A DNA stretch of 64,000 nucleotides from Lactiplantibacillus daowaiensis (GCF_005405085.1 NZ_BJDJ01000005.1:62001-126000), one strand, 5' to 3'. Numbered from the stretch's first letter, positions 7,915 to 17,332 are shown. The notes: generated by a model from the letters alone, not told the origin. Translations and numbers: made by a program.

Positions 7915-10095
7915 ATGAATCATAGTTTACACCGGCGTCGTCACTTGATTGCCGGCCTTGGATTAGTGACCATGGGCGTTTTATTGACCGCGGGTGGTAC
8001 CACTTTGGTACAACCAAACTTAACGGCGGCCGCTGCGACCAGTAGTACCGTCACGGTCAATGCCAAAGATGCGGGGTTAGTTGGTAACAACGCTGCCGTT
8101 GATAACGTTAAAAATTTACAAGATATTATTGATGCGCATACGAATGCGCCATTAGTGATTACTGTACCAAAGGGTGACTATCATTTTGGTAGTGATACGG
8201 GTACTGAAGTGGTCAAGCTACATTCTAATATCACGTTTAAGTTTGAAGACGGGGCCAACTTCATCGTCGACAATGCACGTCGGGTCAACTTTGTCTACCC
8301 TAGCCCAAATGCCGGCTATGATGGTGGGATTTCAAACATCACCTGGCAAAATGCCACTTTTAAAGGTAGCCAAACCGCTGCTGGTCAATCGATCTTTACC
8401 CAAAGTGTCCATCATGCCTCAAACGTCACGTTTGACGGTTGTACCTTTGATAATGCTGAATCACCAACTGGGCATTATATCGATTTAGATGGTAGTCATG
8501 ATATCACCGTTAAAAACTCAACTTTTACTGGGTTTAACGGAACTGATAAGCAATATAAAGAAGCCATTCAAATTGACTATTCAAATCTTAAAGCAATGTC
8601 TTATAAGAACCCCGGTGATCAATACGATAACTTACCAACGTATGATGTCCATGTCACCAACAACAAGTTCTTGCCAGTGCAAAAGACGAACGGCTACGTG
8701 CAAAGTTTTGCACCGAACCCAATCGGTCAACACGCGTTATATGACCATGGTAAAGCCGGCATTATCCATGATGTCTACTTTGAAGATAACTATGTACAAG
8801 ATGTCCGGCCATTATTGACGGAAGATGATGCCAATATTCATTTCCGCGATGTCTCGAACTTGTACATTCAAAATAACCAATTCGTCAATAAATACGCGTT
8901 AGGTTCTGGTAACTATATTCGGTTATATAACACCGAAAAGACGATTACGATGGATAACTTAAATATTAAGAACAACACGTTCTCAAACTTAAGTCCTGAT
9001 AACCGTTACGTCTACTTGGATGCTAAGACTGGCACGAAGATGACGAATATCACGATTACTGGCAATACCATTCAAACGTCTAAGAGTAGTGTGCCATTTG
9101 TGACGGCTAACTTTGACACGACGGATGCGACGATCAGCAATAACAAGTCAACGGGCTTACCAACGACTCAAGTTGAAGAAGTGCCTAACGGGACTCAAAT
9201 CGAAGATTCTGGTCAGTTGACGATTTCGATGCCAACTAAGAAGCGTAAGGCGACGAATAAGGTTGAAGATTACTATCATGGAACGCAGGTGCAAACGGGT
9301 AAAGTTAGCGCGGCGGCCACTAGTAAAAAGTATGCCTTATATAACCACGTTAAGGGCCATAAGAACTGGAACTACGTGGTCCCAACTTGGAAGAAGTTAG
9401 GGTCAACCATCTATGTTGATAAGTATGCCAAGACGAGTACGGGCCAGTGGTACCGGATTGCCTTTAGCAACTCGAGCAAGGCAACCCATTACTGGATTCG
9501 CAAGGGCGGCGTCAGCTTATCAAGTAAGAAAGCCAAAAACTTACAAGCTTTGAGTAGCTGGAGTACGAAGAAAAACGCGCAGACTAATGAGACCCAAACG
9601 TATCGGTCAGGGTTAAATACCCAACATGCTGAATTAGCAACGAACTTACAAGCTAAGAACTTCGCATTGTACAACCATATCAAAGGTGCGGCTAACTGGA
9701 AGACCACTAAGGTTGACTGGACGAAACTTGGTTACACCCGGGCTTATATCGATATGAAAGCCGATGCTGATTCAGGGACTTGGTATCGGATTCGGTTTAC
9801 CACCGCGAATGATGCTCAAAAATTCTGGATTCGTAAGAGTGGCTTAGTCTTTGATAAGATTACTTATGAAGATTACAGCAAGACCTTGAACTTGATCAAA
9901 CGTTACCCAGTCTATGACAAAGTCTTTGATTCAGAAGACTTGGCTAAAGACAAAGGGACGACTGGTGATGTCAGTCAATTGAATGTTAAGATTATTCAAC
10001 GGGCGCGCCGGACAGATTCTAAAGGGGCAACGACCACTTACTATCAAATGGAAAATGGTAACTGGACGCGAGCTTCAGCGTTTGACTTAAACTAA
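7915..10095 (+). CDS. secreted right-handed beta-helix protein with GW/SH3-like repeats
   Basis: The protein has 726 residues from the ATG at 7915, behind GGGGAGGA; a longer frame from 7819 lacks a binding site and would bury the signal peptide. Residues 1-42 are a signal peptide with basic MNHSLHRRRH, a hydrophobic core and an Ala-rich cleavage region. Residues about 45-420 look like a pectin-lyase-type parallel beta-helix with many N-x-T/F rungs such as ITVKNSTFTGFNG. After a linker come two GW/SH3_8-like modules (YALYNHVKG.. and FALYNHIKG.., each ending in WYRI..FWIRK) and a shorter third. Such modules usually bind teichoic acid or wall. The helix part may be a glycan lyase or hydrolase, but no catalytic residues can be assigned. 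Confidence 0.85.
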   Translation: MNHSLHRRRHLIAGLGLVTMGVLLTAGGTTLVQPNLTAAAATSSTVTVNAKDAGLVGNNAAVDNVKNLQDIIDAHTNAPLVITVPKGDYHFGSDTGTEVVKLHSNITFKFEDGANFIVDNARRVNFVYPSPNAGYDGGISNITWQNATFKGSQTAAGQSIFTQSVHHASNVTFDGCTFDNAESPTGHYIDLDGSHDITVKNSTFTGFNGTDKQYKEAIQIDYSNLKAMSYKNPGDQYDNLPTYDVHVTNNKFLPVQKTNGYVQSFAPNPIGQHALYDHGKAGIIHDVYFEDNYVQDVRPLLTEDDANIHFRDVSNLYIQNNQFVNKYALGSGNYIRLYNTEKTITMDNLNIKNNTFSNLSPDNRYVYLDAKTGTKMTNITITGNTIQTSKSSVPFVTANFDTTDATISNNKSTGLPTTQVEEVPNGTQIEDSGQLTISMPTKKRKATNKVEDYYHGTQVQTGKVSAAATSKKYALYNHVKGHKNWNYVVPTWKKLGSTIYVDKYAKTSTGQWYRIAFSNSSKATHYWIRKGGVSLSSKKAKNLQALSSWSTKKNAQTNETQTYRSGLNTQHAELATNLQAKNFALYNHIKGAANWKTTKVDWTKLGYTRAYIDMKADADSGTWYRIRFTTANDAQKFWIRKSGLVFDKITYEDYSKTLNLIKRYPVYDKVFDSEDLAKDKGTTGDVSQLNVKIIQRARRTDSKGATTTYYQMENGNWTRASAFDLN

Positions 10096-10110
10096 ATTAG
10101 CTTTAAAAAG

Positions 10111-10142
10111 CGATCGCTAATGACTATTAGCGGTCGTTTTTT
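10111..10142 (+). terminator. terminator of the beta-helix protein gene
   Basis: CGATCGCTAAT pairs with ATTAGCGGTCG around a four-base loop, followed by six T. Confidence 0.85.
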
Positions 10143-10219
10143 CGTGGCTTAATCTGTGTTAGGTAGGTTAGCGAACGCGTGTTAAACTAGCCGTAGTAGG
10201 ATAAAAGGGGGACATCATC

Positions 10220-11095
10220 ATGCGTAAAAGTTGGCTAGGGGTAGCAACGTTGTTAGTTGGATTCGGATTGGGTGCCGTTAATGGACACGCTGATTCAACG
10301 CAAATGACCAATCAATATTCGGCGAAGCGGTCGCAAAATGTACGTCTAGTTTGGCGGCGATCGATGGGACGCCATGCGTACAGGAATGATCAATTAGGGG
10401 GGCGCTATTCGAAACATCTGGGGATGCGCTATAGTGTTAATACGATGACTGGTCATATAACATGGTATACGGATGCCCATGAAAAGTTGTACGACAAAAC
10501 GAAAAAGAAAGCTGCGATTTATTATCACGTTAAAAATGCGGATAATTCAAAGAGTGGTTGGATTTGGCGGGGCTATTTAACGCCGACAGTTGGGTCCAAT
10601 GATCCTGATAAGTTAGCGTTGCGGCTGATCGATGAACTCGGGGGCTTAGAGGATGCTCATGCCGATGCGACGACGATGGCCCAGGCCAAAGTCGTGGTTA
10701 AGCAAATGATGAGTTCGACGTATCATTTTGTGAATAACAAAGGGGAAAATTACGATAATTTTGTTGAAAGTACCCCGGCCAAATCTGTTAAAACCGACGC
10801 TAATAACCGGCAATATCAACAACTCTTAAAAAAGAATCAGTTGGTTTATGGTTATGGCATGAAGAAAGCAATCTGTGTCGCAGCGATTGGGACCAAAGCC
10901 CAGTTGACCAGTGATTTGCATGATAATTTTGAGGTCGATGAAAACTGGGGGATTCCAGAAGATACTTTTTATAGTAAGGCCAAGATTGGGATTGCGACTT
11001 TACCGGTTGCTAATGCCAAGTATGGGCGTTATGCAATGTTTGTTATCGTACGCCTACCAGCCGATTATGAGAGTCAAATCTTTGTCGATGAATAA
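10220..11095 (+). CDS. secreted protein of unknown function
   Basis: This 291-residue protein has a clear signal peptide (MRKSWLG, hydrophobic GVATLLVGFGLGAV, cleavage after GHA). The mature N-terminus is rich in Arg and Tyr. Around residues 85-120 is a segment (KAAIYYHVKNADNSKSGWIWRGYL) that looks like a truncated SH3/GW-type module resembling those in the preceding gene. The C-terminal 150 residues match no family I recognise. It has no sorting signal. AAAGGGGGAC precedes the start. It follows the beta-helix gene but has its own terminator-bounded unit. Confidence 0.75.
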   Translation: MRKSWLGVATLLVGFGLGAVNGHADSTQMTNQYSAKRSQNVRLVWRRSMGRHAYRNDQLGGRYSKHLGMRYSVNTMTGHITWYTDAHEKLYDKTKKKAAIYYHVKNADNSKSGWIWRGYLTPTVGSNDPDKLALRLIDELGGLEDAHADATTMAQAKVVVKQMMSSTYHFVNNKGENYDNFVESTPAKSVKTDANNRQYQQLLKKNQLVYGYGMKKAICVAAIGTKAQLTSDLHDNFEVDENWGIPEDTFYSKAKIGIATLPVANAKYGRYAMFVIVRLPADYESQIFVDE

Positions 11096-11103
11096 GATCA
11101 AGA

Positions 11104-11152
11104 AAAAAACAGTGGCCTGATGAAAGTCAAACTTTCATCAGGCCACTGTTTT
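11104..11152. terminator. bidirectional terminator
   Basis: A near-perfect long hairpin (AACAGTGGCCTGATG..CATCAGGCCACTGTT) with A- and T-runs lies between two convergent genes. Confidence 0.92.
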
Positions 11153-11167
11153 AGTGTTAGATACGGC

Positions 11168-11641
11168 CTAAAAGACGGGCCGCTTAGCAGGTTTTGATTT
11201 TAAATCGTCACAGTTGTAAGTGGCTAATTCGTGCAAGCCATCTTGGCTAGCGTCGAAGTAGGCGGTTAAGCCTTGGGCAATCATTAAGTTCAACTGTTTG
11301 TCGGCATCGAATTGAACGACCAAAACGGGTGTCTTTTCGGCCACAGCGGCGCCAATTTCAAACATCGTCCCAGAATCAGGTTCATTAGTGGCACTAGTCA
11401 TGTCGTAGTCTAATAAGGCGACGACTAAGTCAGCACGATGGACTTGACGCATATCGGAAGCATAAACATATTGTTGCCAAGCGCGACTCCCAAAGGGTTC
11501 ATCTTCAAATTGGTGTTCTTGTGGTAAGAAGATACCTTCGGAATTGATCGTGGGGTTAGCCATTAAAGCGGCTTTAACTTGTTCGATGCGGGCTTTTTGC
11601 GCGTCATCGAAAAATGGTGCAGCTAAATAGACGTTATTCAT
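11168..11641 (-). CDS. nucleoside 2-deoxyribosyltransferase
   Basis: The protein has 157 residues from the ATG at 11641, behind AAAGGAAA; the longer frame to 11686 has no binding site. It has the YLAAPFF start, the active-site region VHRADLVVALLDYDMTSATNEPDSGTMFEIGAAVA (with the nucleophilic glutamate in SGTMFEIG) and a C-terminal YNCDDLKSKPA. This is the lactobacillar NTD fold, 157-167 residues. These enzymes transfer 2-deoxyribose between nucleobases in salvage, through a covalent glutamyl intermediate, and act in the cytoplasm. Base preference (purine only or purine/pyrimidine) cannot be set from sequence alone. It is monocistronic. Confidence 0.93.
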   Translation of the reverse strand: MNNVYLAAPFFDDAQKARIEQVKAALMANPTINSEGIFLPQEHQFEDEPFGSRAWQQYVYASDMRQVHRADLVVALLDYDMTSATNEPDSGTMFEIGAAVAEKTPVLVVQFDADKQLNLMIAQGLTAYFDASQDGLHELATYNCDDLKSKPAKRPVF

Positions 11642-11843
11642 CAGAATTTCCTTTCTTGCGGTGCCGTTAATTAGTAACCTATTCATTTTAGCGGAAAGCG
11701 GGTTAAGGATTCAAGTATGGATATGAGGTTTGATTATTATATAGATGATAATTCTACATAACCTAATTTATAATATCAGTTGTAGTTGAAATTGATCCTA
11801 GATTACGGTAAATTAAACAAGCAAGTTAGTTAGGGGGAAAAAG

Positions 11844-12296
11844 ATGACGACAACTTTAGCGGAGTTTAAGTTACCCACATGGGACACGTTACCGGTGGTG
11901 CCAATCTATATGGAACAATTATTACAATTAGTTAACCTGACGTTGGCACCCTTAGAGCTGCCAGCTGTCACGAAGACGATGGTCAATAGCTATGTGAAGC
12001 AACACTTTTTTAGTCGGCCAACTGGACGGCAATATACGCGTAACCATCTAGTAGCGGTATTGGTCGTCACATTACTTAAAACTGATTTTAGTTTAACGAC
12101 GATCAGTCAGGCGATTTTAAAGATTCGTGATTCGCGGCAAATCGAAGCCCGTTATCAAGAATTCACCATCGCGTTGATGCAAGGGTTACGGCAACAACCC
12201 GTCACCATTAGTGCGACGGATACAACGAGCCAAGCGATTCAATTCGCCGCGCAAACCGTCGCGTCACATTTATTAACGCAACAAGCCTTGGCATAA
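11844..12296 (+). CDS. DUF1836 family protein
   Basis: This 150-residue protein matches DUF1836. It starts with a FKLPTWDTLPVVPIYMEQLLQLVN segment, followed by KTMVNSYVKQHFFSRPTGRQYTRNHLVAVLVVTLLK, which resembles a MerR-like winged helix. Members are widespread in Firmicutes and often regarded as putative DNA-binding proteins without a known target. GGGGGAAAA precedes the ATG. The following hydrolase starts 27 bases after its stop and may be co-transcribed. Confidence 0.85.
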   Translation: MTTTLAEFKLPTWDTLPVVPIYMEQLLQLVNLTLAPLELPAVTKTMVNSYVKQHFFSRPTGRQYTRNHLVAVLVVTLLKTDFSLTTISQAILKIRDSRQIEARYQEFTIALMQGLRQQPVTISATDTTSQAIQFAAQTVASHLLTQQALA

Positions 12297-12323
12297 GGCA
12301 GTGGCAGTAGAGAGGAATTGAAC

Positions 12324-13262
12324 ATGACGAAACGAAAAAAGTGGCTATTGGCCTTAGTTACGCTCGTAATTGTACTCGGTATCGGCATTACCGGGGGGAG
12401 TTTTTATCTGTATCACTTTGCGTTTGAACCGACACCTAAAGTGTTGAATCATAGTTCGCAAAAAAGTAAGACGCGGTTAGCAAAAAATCAACAATGGCTC
12501 AAAAACGTAAAAAAACAAACGTGGCACGAAACATCGGCGACGGATCACTTGAAGTTAGTGGCTGACTTTGTCCCAGCGGCGCACAAAACGAATCGAACGA
12601 TCGTGGTTGCCCATGGTTATATGGGTAATAAGGAACAAATGGCGAGTTATATTCGATTATGGCATCGTCAAGGTTACAATGTCTTAGCGCCCGATGATCG
12701 TGGTAACGGTCAAAGTCAAGGTGATTACTATGGCTTTGGTTGGCCGGATCGACTCGACTATGTTAAGTGGACCAAACAAGTGATTCGGCGGGAAGGCCAA
12801 CATAGTCGAATCGGCCTGTTTGGCGTCTCAATGGGTGGTGCGACTGTGATGATGATGAGTGGCGAAAAGCTGCCGTCGCAAGTCAAAGCTATCATTGAAG
12901 ACTGCGGTTATACGAGTGTCGGTGATGAGTTGACTTATGAACTCAAAAATCTCTATCATTTGCCAAAGTTCCCATTGATTTATACCGCTAGTTGGGTGGC
13001 GCAAGCCAAGGCCCACTTTAATTTCTTAACGGCTAGTTCGGTGACGCAATTGCACCAAAATAAATTACCGATATTCTTTATTCATGGCGCCAAAGATACC
13101 TTTGTGCCGACAAAAATGGTTTATCAAAATTATCGGGCCACGACCGTCAGCCATAAGAAATTATGGGTGGTACCTGGGGCGGGGCATGCCGAATCCTATA
13201 CGATGCAGCCGAAGTTATATACGAAAAAAGTGACACAATTTATGGCGCAATATTTAAAGTAG
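12324..13262 (+). CDS. membrane-anchored alpha/beta hydrolase
   Basis: The protein has 312 residues from the ATG at 12324, eight bases after GAGAGG. An N-terminal membrane segment (about residues 8-30) acts as an anchor or uncleaved signal, so the catalytic domain is probably outside the cell. The alpha/beta-hydrolase core shows the oxyanion HGYMGN motif, the GVSMGGAT nucleophile elbow (catalytic Ser), an Asp in HGAKDTFVP and a His in GAGHAES. It resembles YqkD/Lin-type surface hydrolases of lactobacilli, likely an esterase. The substrate is unknown. Confidence 0.9.
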   Translation: MTKRKKWLLALVTLVIVLGIGITGGSFYLYHFAFEPTPKVLNHSSQKSKTRLAKNQQWLKNVKKQTWHETSATDHLKLVADFVPAAHKTNRTIVVAHGYMGNKEQMASYIRLWHRQGYNVLAPDDRGNGQSQGDYYGFGWPDRLDYVKWTKQVIRREGQHSRIGLFGVSMGGATVMMMSGEKLPSQVKAIIEDCGYTSVGDELTYELKNLYHLPKFPLIYTASWVAQAKAHFNFLTASSVTQLHQNKLPIFFIHGAKDTFVPTKMVYQNYRATTVSHKKLWVVPGAGHAESYTMQPKLYTKKVTQFMAQYLK

Positions 13263-13270
13263 TTGAAATG

Positions 13271-13314
13271 AAGCTCGTTATGATGGCTAATTGGCCGTGA
13301 TGACGAGCTTTTTT
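13271..13314 (+). terminator. terminator of the hydrolase gene
   Basis: AAGCTCGT pairs with ACGAGCTT, with an inner GGCTAATTGGCC palindrome, followed by T4. It overlaps the last codons of the convergent ABC ATPase gene. Confidence 0.65.
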
Positions 13315-13982
13315 GCGATACCAGCTTGCTGTAAGTGGCCTTGGCGTAATTGGACGGCGTAATCGGCCACCTGCATGGCGACTTGATCACTAGTCGTGAC
13401 GATGATGGTGGTGACCGCTAGTTGTCGGGCAAGCGTGGTCAGTGTTTGGCGCAAGTGTTGGGCAAGTGCAAGGTTGCCAAGACTCAAGACTTCATTAAAG
13501 ATGAGTACGGCTGGTTGGGTTGCTAGGACGCGGGCTAGCGCCAGGTGTTGTTTTTGAATTGGACTCAACTCACCGGGATAACTGTTTTGATGATCTTGGA
13601 GATCGAGTAAATTCAAATAGCGATTGACCCGTTGTTTGACAACTAATGGTGGTAATTGGTTCCACAATGGAAAGGCGATGTTTTCGCGAACAGTCATATG
13701 CGGCCAAAAGGCAAAGTCATGGCAAAGCATGGCGACTCGACGCTCGGTTGGTTGTAGACTGAATTGGTGTTGACTGTTGAATACTAATTGCTGGTCAAAG
13801 TAAATCTGACCAGCATCAGGTGTTTGATAACCAGCAATTAGATTTAGTAAAGTTGATTTACCTGCACCAGTTGGTCCGGTGATTGCGGTGATTTGATGAT
13901 TAGGTAAGATTAGAGCCGGCAGATTTAGAATCTGTTGATTTAAGTAGTTTTTTCGCAGGTGCTTTAAGGTGATAGTTGGCAC
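13287..13982 (-). CDS. degenerate orphan ABC transporter ATP-binding protein
   Basis: This 231-residue protein aligns end to end with ABC ATPases of the spermidine/putrescine/iron class. Walker A is intact (GPTGAGKST, residues 36-44). The other motifs are altered: the Q-loop Gln is His88 (MLCHD), the signature is LSPIQ (139-143) instead of LSGGQ, Walker B is VLIFNEV with Asn163 for the Mg-binding Asp, the D-loop is SLGN, and the H-loop His is Thr197. It probably binds ATP but hydrolyses it poorly if at all. No permease or binding protein is adjacent. AAGGAGG precedes the ATG, and the frame is intact with no stops, which suggests it is kept. Confidence 0.85.
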   Translation of the reverse strand: MPTITLKHLRKNYLNQQILNLPALILPNHQITAITGPTGAGKSTLLNLIAGYQTPDAGQIYFDQQLVFNSQHQFSLQPTERRVAMLCHDFAFWPHMTVRENIAFPLWNQLPPLVVKQRVNRYLNLLDLQDHQNSYPGELSPIQKQHLALARVLATQPAVLIFNEVLSLGNLALAQHLRQTLTTLARQLAVTTIIVTTSDQVAMQVADYAVQLRQGHLQQAGIAKKLVITAN

Positions 13983-14086
13983 AATGGACCTCCTTGCAAA
14001 ACTGAAGTTAAGTTTAGTTTAACGGTCCAAATTTGTTAATCGGTAAAGTCAATGTATTGGTTACATAAAGTTATTGTAAAGGCAGC

Positions 14087-14113
14087 AAAAAAACGTCTGG
14101 TGACCCAGACGTT
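14087..14113 (-). terminator. terminator of the leftward MFS gene
   Basis: AACGTCTGG pairs with CCAGACGTT around a four-base loop. Read leftward it is followed by a run of T. The MFS stop codon lies at the stem base. Confidence 0.85.
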
Positions 14114-15329
14114 AGGCTTTTTTCTGAAATGGATGACGTAATTCTGGAATGAAAAAAAGGACCAGGATGAAATTTAACAACAAGGATAAGGCTGTGAAGA
14201 TGAAGACCCCGCGATAGTTAAACCAATTTGAGACTGCCCCACCAGCAAGTGAACCTAACATGCTACCTAAAGCTTGAAACGATTGATTCCAACTAAAAAT
14301 CGTGCCAGTTAAGTGGCGCGGCGTGTTTTTAGAGAGCAATGTTTGGACAGTCGGGAAGAGTGCGCCGTCTGAAATACCAATCATAAAACGAAGACCACCG
14401 AGTGCCCAGATACTTGAAACGAACCCTTGGGGAAAATACATTAAAATGGCAAAGATGAACCCAAAAACTAGAATCCGGCCAGTCCCTCGCGTATCACCTA
14501 ACCGGCCTAACCGTGGCGCTGATAATAAGGTTGAAATCCCGGGTAGGGCTGCAATCACGCCAGCAACGACTGTAATCGGGCCAACGTTATGCATCAATTG
14601 TTTGACGTACAAGCTAATGATGGGGGTAATCGAGTTGTTGCCCATTTGAATAATCATTGTTGACACTAATAAGACGATGATCAAAGTGGGATTCTTGAAT
14701 TGACTTAAAAGTGGCTCAGCTTGTTTTTGTTGTGTCTGAGGGGTTGGTTGGTAGTTTTCGTGGACCAAGAACAAACTCAAAAAGAAGACGATCAACAATA
14801 AGCAACCGGTAATCACAAACGTCAACCGAATCGAGAAGACTTGGGCTAACACGCCGCCGAGGATTGGGCCAATCAAGTTACCGGAAACATAACCGGTCGT
14901 TAAGATGCCAATGGCCGTGCCGCTGCTTTCTTTGGGCGTTTCCGTGGCGACTAGGGCACTGGCGTTGGGGATGTAGCCCGCGCACAAGCCTTGCAAGAAG
15001 CGTAAGAATATCAACATCCAAATATTGTGGACAAAGCCCATTAGACCGATAACAATGGCCATCCCTAGAGATGAGCGCAGTAGCATGATCTTGCGGCCAC
15101 GCCGGTCAGCAAGCTTGCCCCATAACGGTGAGACCACCGCCACTACGAAAAATGTGACCGCATATGTTACACCGCTGTACATCGTTAATTGGCCATGCGA
15201 GAAGTTTCCTAGTTCACTCACATATAAGGATAAAAATGGCATGACTTCTGAGAATCCCATGCCAGCAATAAAAGTTCCTAACCATAAGACGGCCAAATTA
15301 CGCCGCCAACCTATTAAGGCACCTTTCAC
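14112..15329 (-). CDS. MFS multidrug efflux transporter, 12 helices
   Basis: The protein has 405 residues from a GTG at 15329, nine bases after AGGAAG; a TTG two codons upstream is too close to that site. It shows the MFS motif A between helices 2 and 3 (GKLADRRGRKIML), repeated in weaker form (GRLGDTRGTG) in the second half, and twelve membrane segments. It resembles the MdtG/PmrA-type drug:H+ antiporters of Gram-positive bacteria. It is transcribed alone, divergently from an NCS1 permease. The substrate is unknown. Confidence 0.9.
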   Translation of the reverse strand: MKGALIGWRRNLAVLWLGTFIAGMGFSEVMPFLSLYVSELGNFSHGQLTMYSGVTYAVTFFVVAVVSPLWGKLADRRGRKIMLLRSSLGMAIVIGLMGFVHNIWMLIFLRFLQGLCAGYIPNASALVATETPKESSGTAIGILTTGYVSGNLIGPILGGVLAQVFSIRLTFVITGCLLLIVFFLSLFLVHENYQPTPQTQQKQAEPLLSQFKNPTLIIVLLVSTMIIQMGNNSITPIISLYVKQLMHNVGPITVVAGVIAALPGISTLLSAPRLGRLGDTRGTGRILVFGFIFAILMYFPQGFVSSIWALGGLRFMIGISDGALFPTVQTLLSKNTPRHLTGTIFSWNQSFQALGSMLGSLAGGAVSNWFNYRGVFIFTALSLLLNFILVLFFIPELRHPFQKKA

Positions 15330-15462
15330 ATCCAATCACTTCCTAATTTTTTTATACTGTTTAAACAATGAAAAACGTGTTGATACCGTTACAGTTATCA
15401 ACTTAGGTTAATCTTACGGCTAAAATTTAGTGACTGCAATGTGAGAAAGTCGTCAAATCTGC

Positions 15463-15492
15463 TTGACCCTAGGACCTTTAAAAACCTACAAT
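15463..15492 (+). promoter_or_regulatory. promoter of the NCS1 permease; decides its start
   Basis: TTGACC (15463-15468) and TACAAT (15487-15492) are separated by 18 bases. The -10 overlaps an in-frame ATG at 15491, which therefore cannot be in the transcript as a start codon. Confidence 0.65.
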
Positions 15493-15520
15493 GGATAACA
15501 TTGCAGAAAGGGTGAACAAC

Positions 15521-16894
15521 TTGAAACAGGAACCAAAATATCAGATTGAAGTGATTCCCACTAAGCATCGCCATATGTCGAATTGGGATATGTTTGCGAC
15601 TTGGATTGGTGCTAATGCCAACAACGGGACATGGTATGTTGGTGGGGTCTTAGCCGCTTGCGGACTATTGACCGCTTTAAAGGTTATTATCGCTTCTTCA
15701 ACCCTTTCATATTTATGTTTATCGTTAGTCGGGTTTATGGGTTACCGAACGGGAGCGGCAACGATGAGTTTAATTCGGGGATCATTTGGCATTCGGGGGA
15801 GTTACGTGCCATCGTTTGTGAACTTAACACAATATATTGGTTGGACGGCGGTCAATACATTTATTGCCGCTACTTCAGTGAGTTATTTATTACATGATAT
15901 CGTCGGTTGGCCGGTGTATGGCAAGCCGGGTGGGGCCAAAGGCTTGATCTTAGGTATCGTGGTCATGAGTATCTTGCATTTATTAAGTGTTTCAGTTGGC
16001 CAAAAGTCAGTGCAAATGATTGAACGCTTGGGGATTATTTTAGTGATTTTGTTTGTCCTTTGGGAAACGGTCGTGGTCTTTAAGACTGTTTCGTTTTCAG
16101 AATTATTGTCGTGGCATGCACCAGCTAAGTTACATATGACGGCGGGAGCGGGGATGGATACCTTAGCGGCCTTTAACTTGTCATGGGTTACCGCGGGTGC
16201 TGACTTTACTCGCTTTACTAAGAAGCGTTCTGGTGCGACCGGTATGCCATTTTTAGGGGCTTTTACTGGCTTGTTCTGGTTTGCTTTTATTGGGCTAGCT
16301 GCGACGATCAGTATTGCAATTACATCGGGGACCTATGATCCCAATAATTCAGATCCTAGTACGATTGCGAGTCGTTTAGGTTTAGGGGTCTTGGCGTTAC
16401 TGGTTATTGTGTTGACGAGTATGACGGCCAATGCGGTTAATCTGTTAGCCGCGGGCTCGGCGTTATCGAATATCTTTCCAAAGATTCGGTTGCGGCCAGC
16501 GCTATGGGCGGTAACGATTATCGCAACGTTGGTGACTTTGATTCCATTAGTGATGGGGAGCTTCTTAACGGCCTTTACCGCTTTCTTGGATTATATTGGG
16601 ATGGTTTTAGGACCGATGATCAGCGTGATGTTGGTCGATTATTACTGGCGTCATCATCAACACTACGATGTGGACGAACTTGCCAACTCAAATGGCCAAT
16701 ATTGGTATACCCATGGGGTCAATTGGATTGCATTATTGTGTTGGGTCTTAGGGGTCGGCATCTTCTTAATGCTCAAGTACGTGACGTTGATTGCCAATGT
16801 GTTTGGGGCCACCTTTATTGATATGATTTTAATTGCCCTGATTTATATGGGATTAATGCGGATTTTCTATCCTTTAAAAACCAAAGCGGCTTAA
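15521..16894 (+). CDS. NCS1 family purine/cytosine-type permease
   Basis: The protein has 457 residues from a TTG at 15521, eight bases after AGAAAGGG; the longer frame from ATG 15491 overlaps the promoter -10. Twelve membrane helices and the NCS1 pattern are clear: the N-terminal SNWDMFATWIGANANNGTWYVGG, then AAFNLSWVTAGADFTRFTK in helix 6, and FLDYIGMVLGPMISVMLVDYYW near the end. It resembles CodB-like and other nucleobase symporters, importing cytosine, purines or a related compound such as hydroxymethylpyrimidine. No metabolic gene follows to fix the substrate; the next gene is DUF1398. Confidence 0.88.
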   Translation: MKQEPKYQIEVIPTKHRHMSNWDMFATWIGANANNGTWYVGGVLAACGLLTALKVIIASSTLSYLCLSLVGFMGYRTGAATMSLIRGSFGIRGSYVPSFVNLTQYIGWTAVNTFIAATSVSYLLHDIVGWPVYGKPGGAKGLILGIVVMSILHLLSVSVGQKSVQMIERLGIILVILFVLWETVVVFKTVSFSELLSWHAPAKLHMTAGAGMDTLAAFNLSWVTAGADFTRFTKKRSGATGMPFLGAFTGLFWFAFIGLAATISIAITSGTYDPNNSDPSTIASRLGLGVLALLVIVLTSMTANAVNLLAAGSALSNIFPKIRLRPALWAVTIIATLVTLIPLVMGSFLTAFTAFLDYIGMVLGPMISVMLVDYYWRHHQHYDVDELANSNGQYWYTHGVNWIALLCWVLGVGIFLMLKYVTLIANVFGATFIDMILIALIYMGLMRIFYPLKTKAA

Positions 16895-16939
16895 TTTGGA
16901 TTACAATGGAGAGGTAAACTAAATTAAGGGAGACTACTT

Positions 16940-17326
16940 ATGATGTTTAAATTAGCAGCAATTGATGACTTATTAACGAACTTGGGCGACCATGTTGATT
17001 TTGCGACCATCGCTAAAAAAGAAGCCGACTTAGGTGTGCAACATTTCGAATACAATGTTGATGCGGGATCGACGACATATTTCGGTGAGAACGGGTATCT
17101 CGTTGAACGTTTAAGCAATGGCTTGGGGACACCGGTGGCTAAAGAATTAGACCCAGCGCAAGTCAAGTCGTTAGGAACTGACTATATCGCCGGTAAATTA
17201 AGCTTGGCGGAAGCCGTTAAGGATTTAGCTGCGGCTGGCTGTGAAGCTTGGACCGCCAACTTGAAGCGCAATATCATTGATTTTGCTGGTCCTGAAGGTA
17301 AGATCATCGTTGCCATTGAATTCTAG
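16940..17326 (+). CDS. DUF1398 family protein
   Basis: This 128-residue soluble protein matches DUF1398 (YbcV-like). Features are GVQHFEYNVDAGSTTYFGENG in the first half and DYIAGKLSLAEAVKDLAAAGCEAWTANLKR in the second. The family's role is unknown; the old label phage envelope protein is not informative. AAGGGAG lies before two adjacent ATG codons (16940, 16943). It begins 45 bases after the permease stop with no terminator between, so it may share that transcript. Confidence 0.85.
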   Translation: MMFKLAAIDDLLTNLGDHVDFATIAKKEADLGVQHFEYNVDAGSTTYFGENGYLVERLSNGLGTPVAKELDPAQVKSLGTDYIAGKLSLAEAVKDLAAAGCEAWTANLKRNIIDFAGPEGKIIVAIEF

Positions 17327-17332
17327 TCATTA

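Noticed and set aside
15025..15411. A 128-residue plus-strand frame opposite the MFS transporter start
   Set aside because: Antisense shadow of the transporter; product has no hydrophobic or domain pattern.
15336..15520. Possible purine riboswitch before the NCS1 permease
   Set aside because: The promoter lies only about 30 bases before the start, leaving no room for an aptamer.
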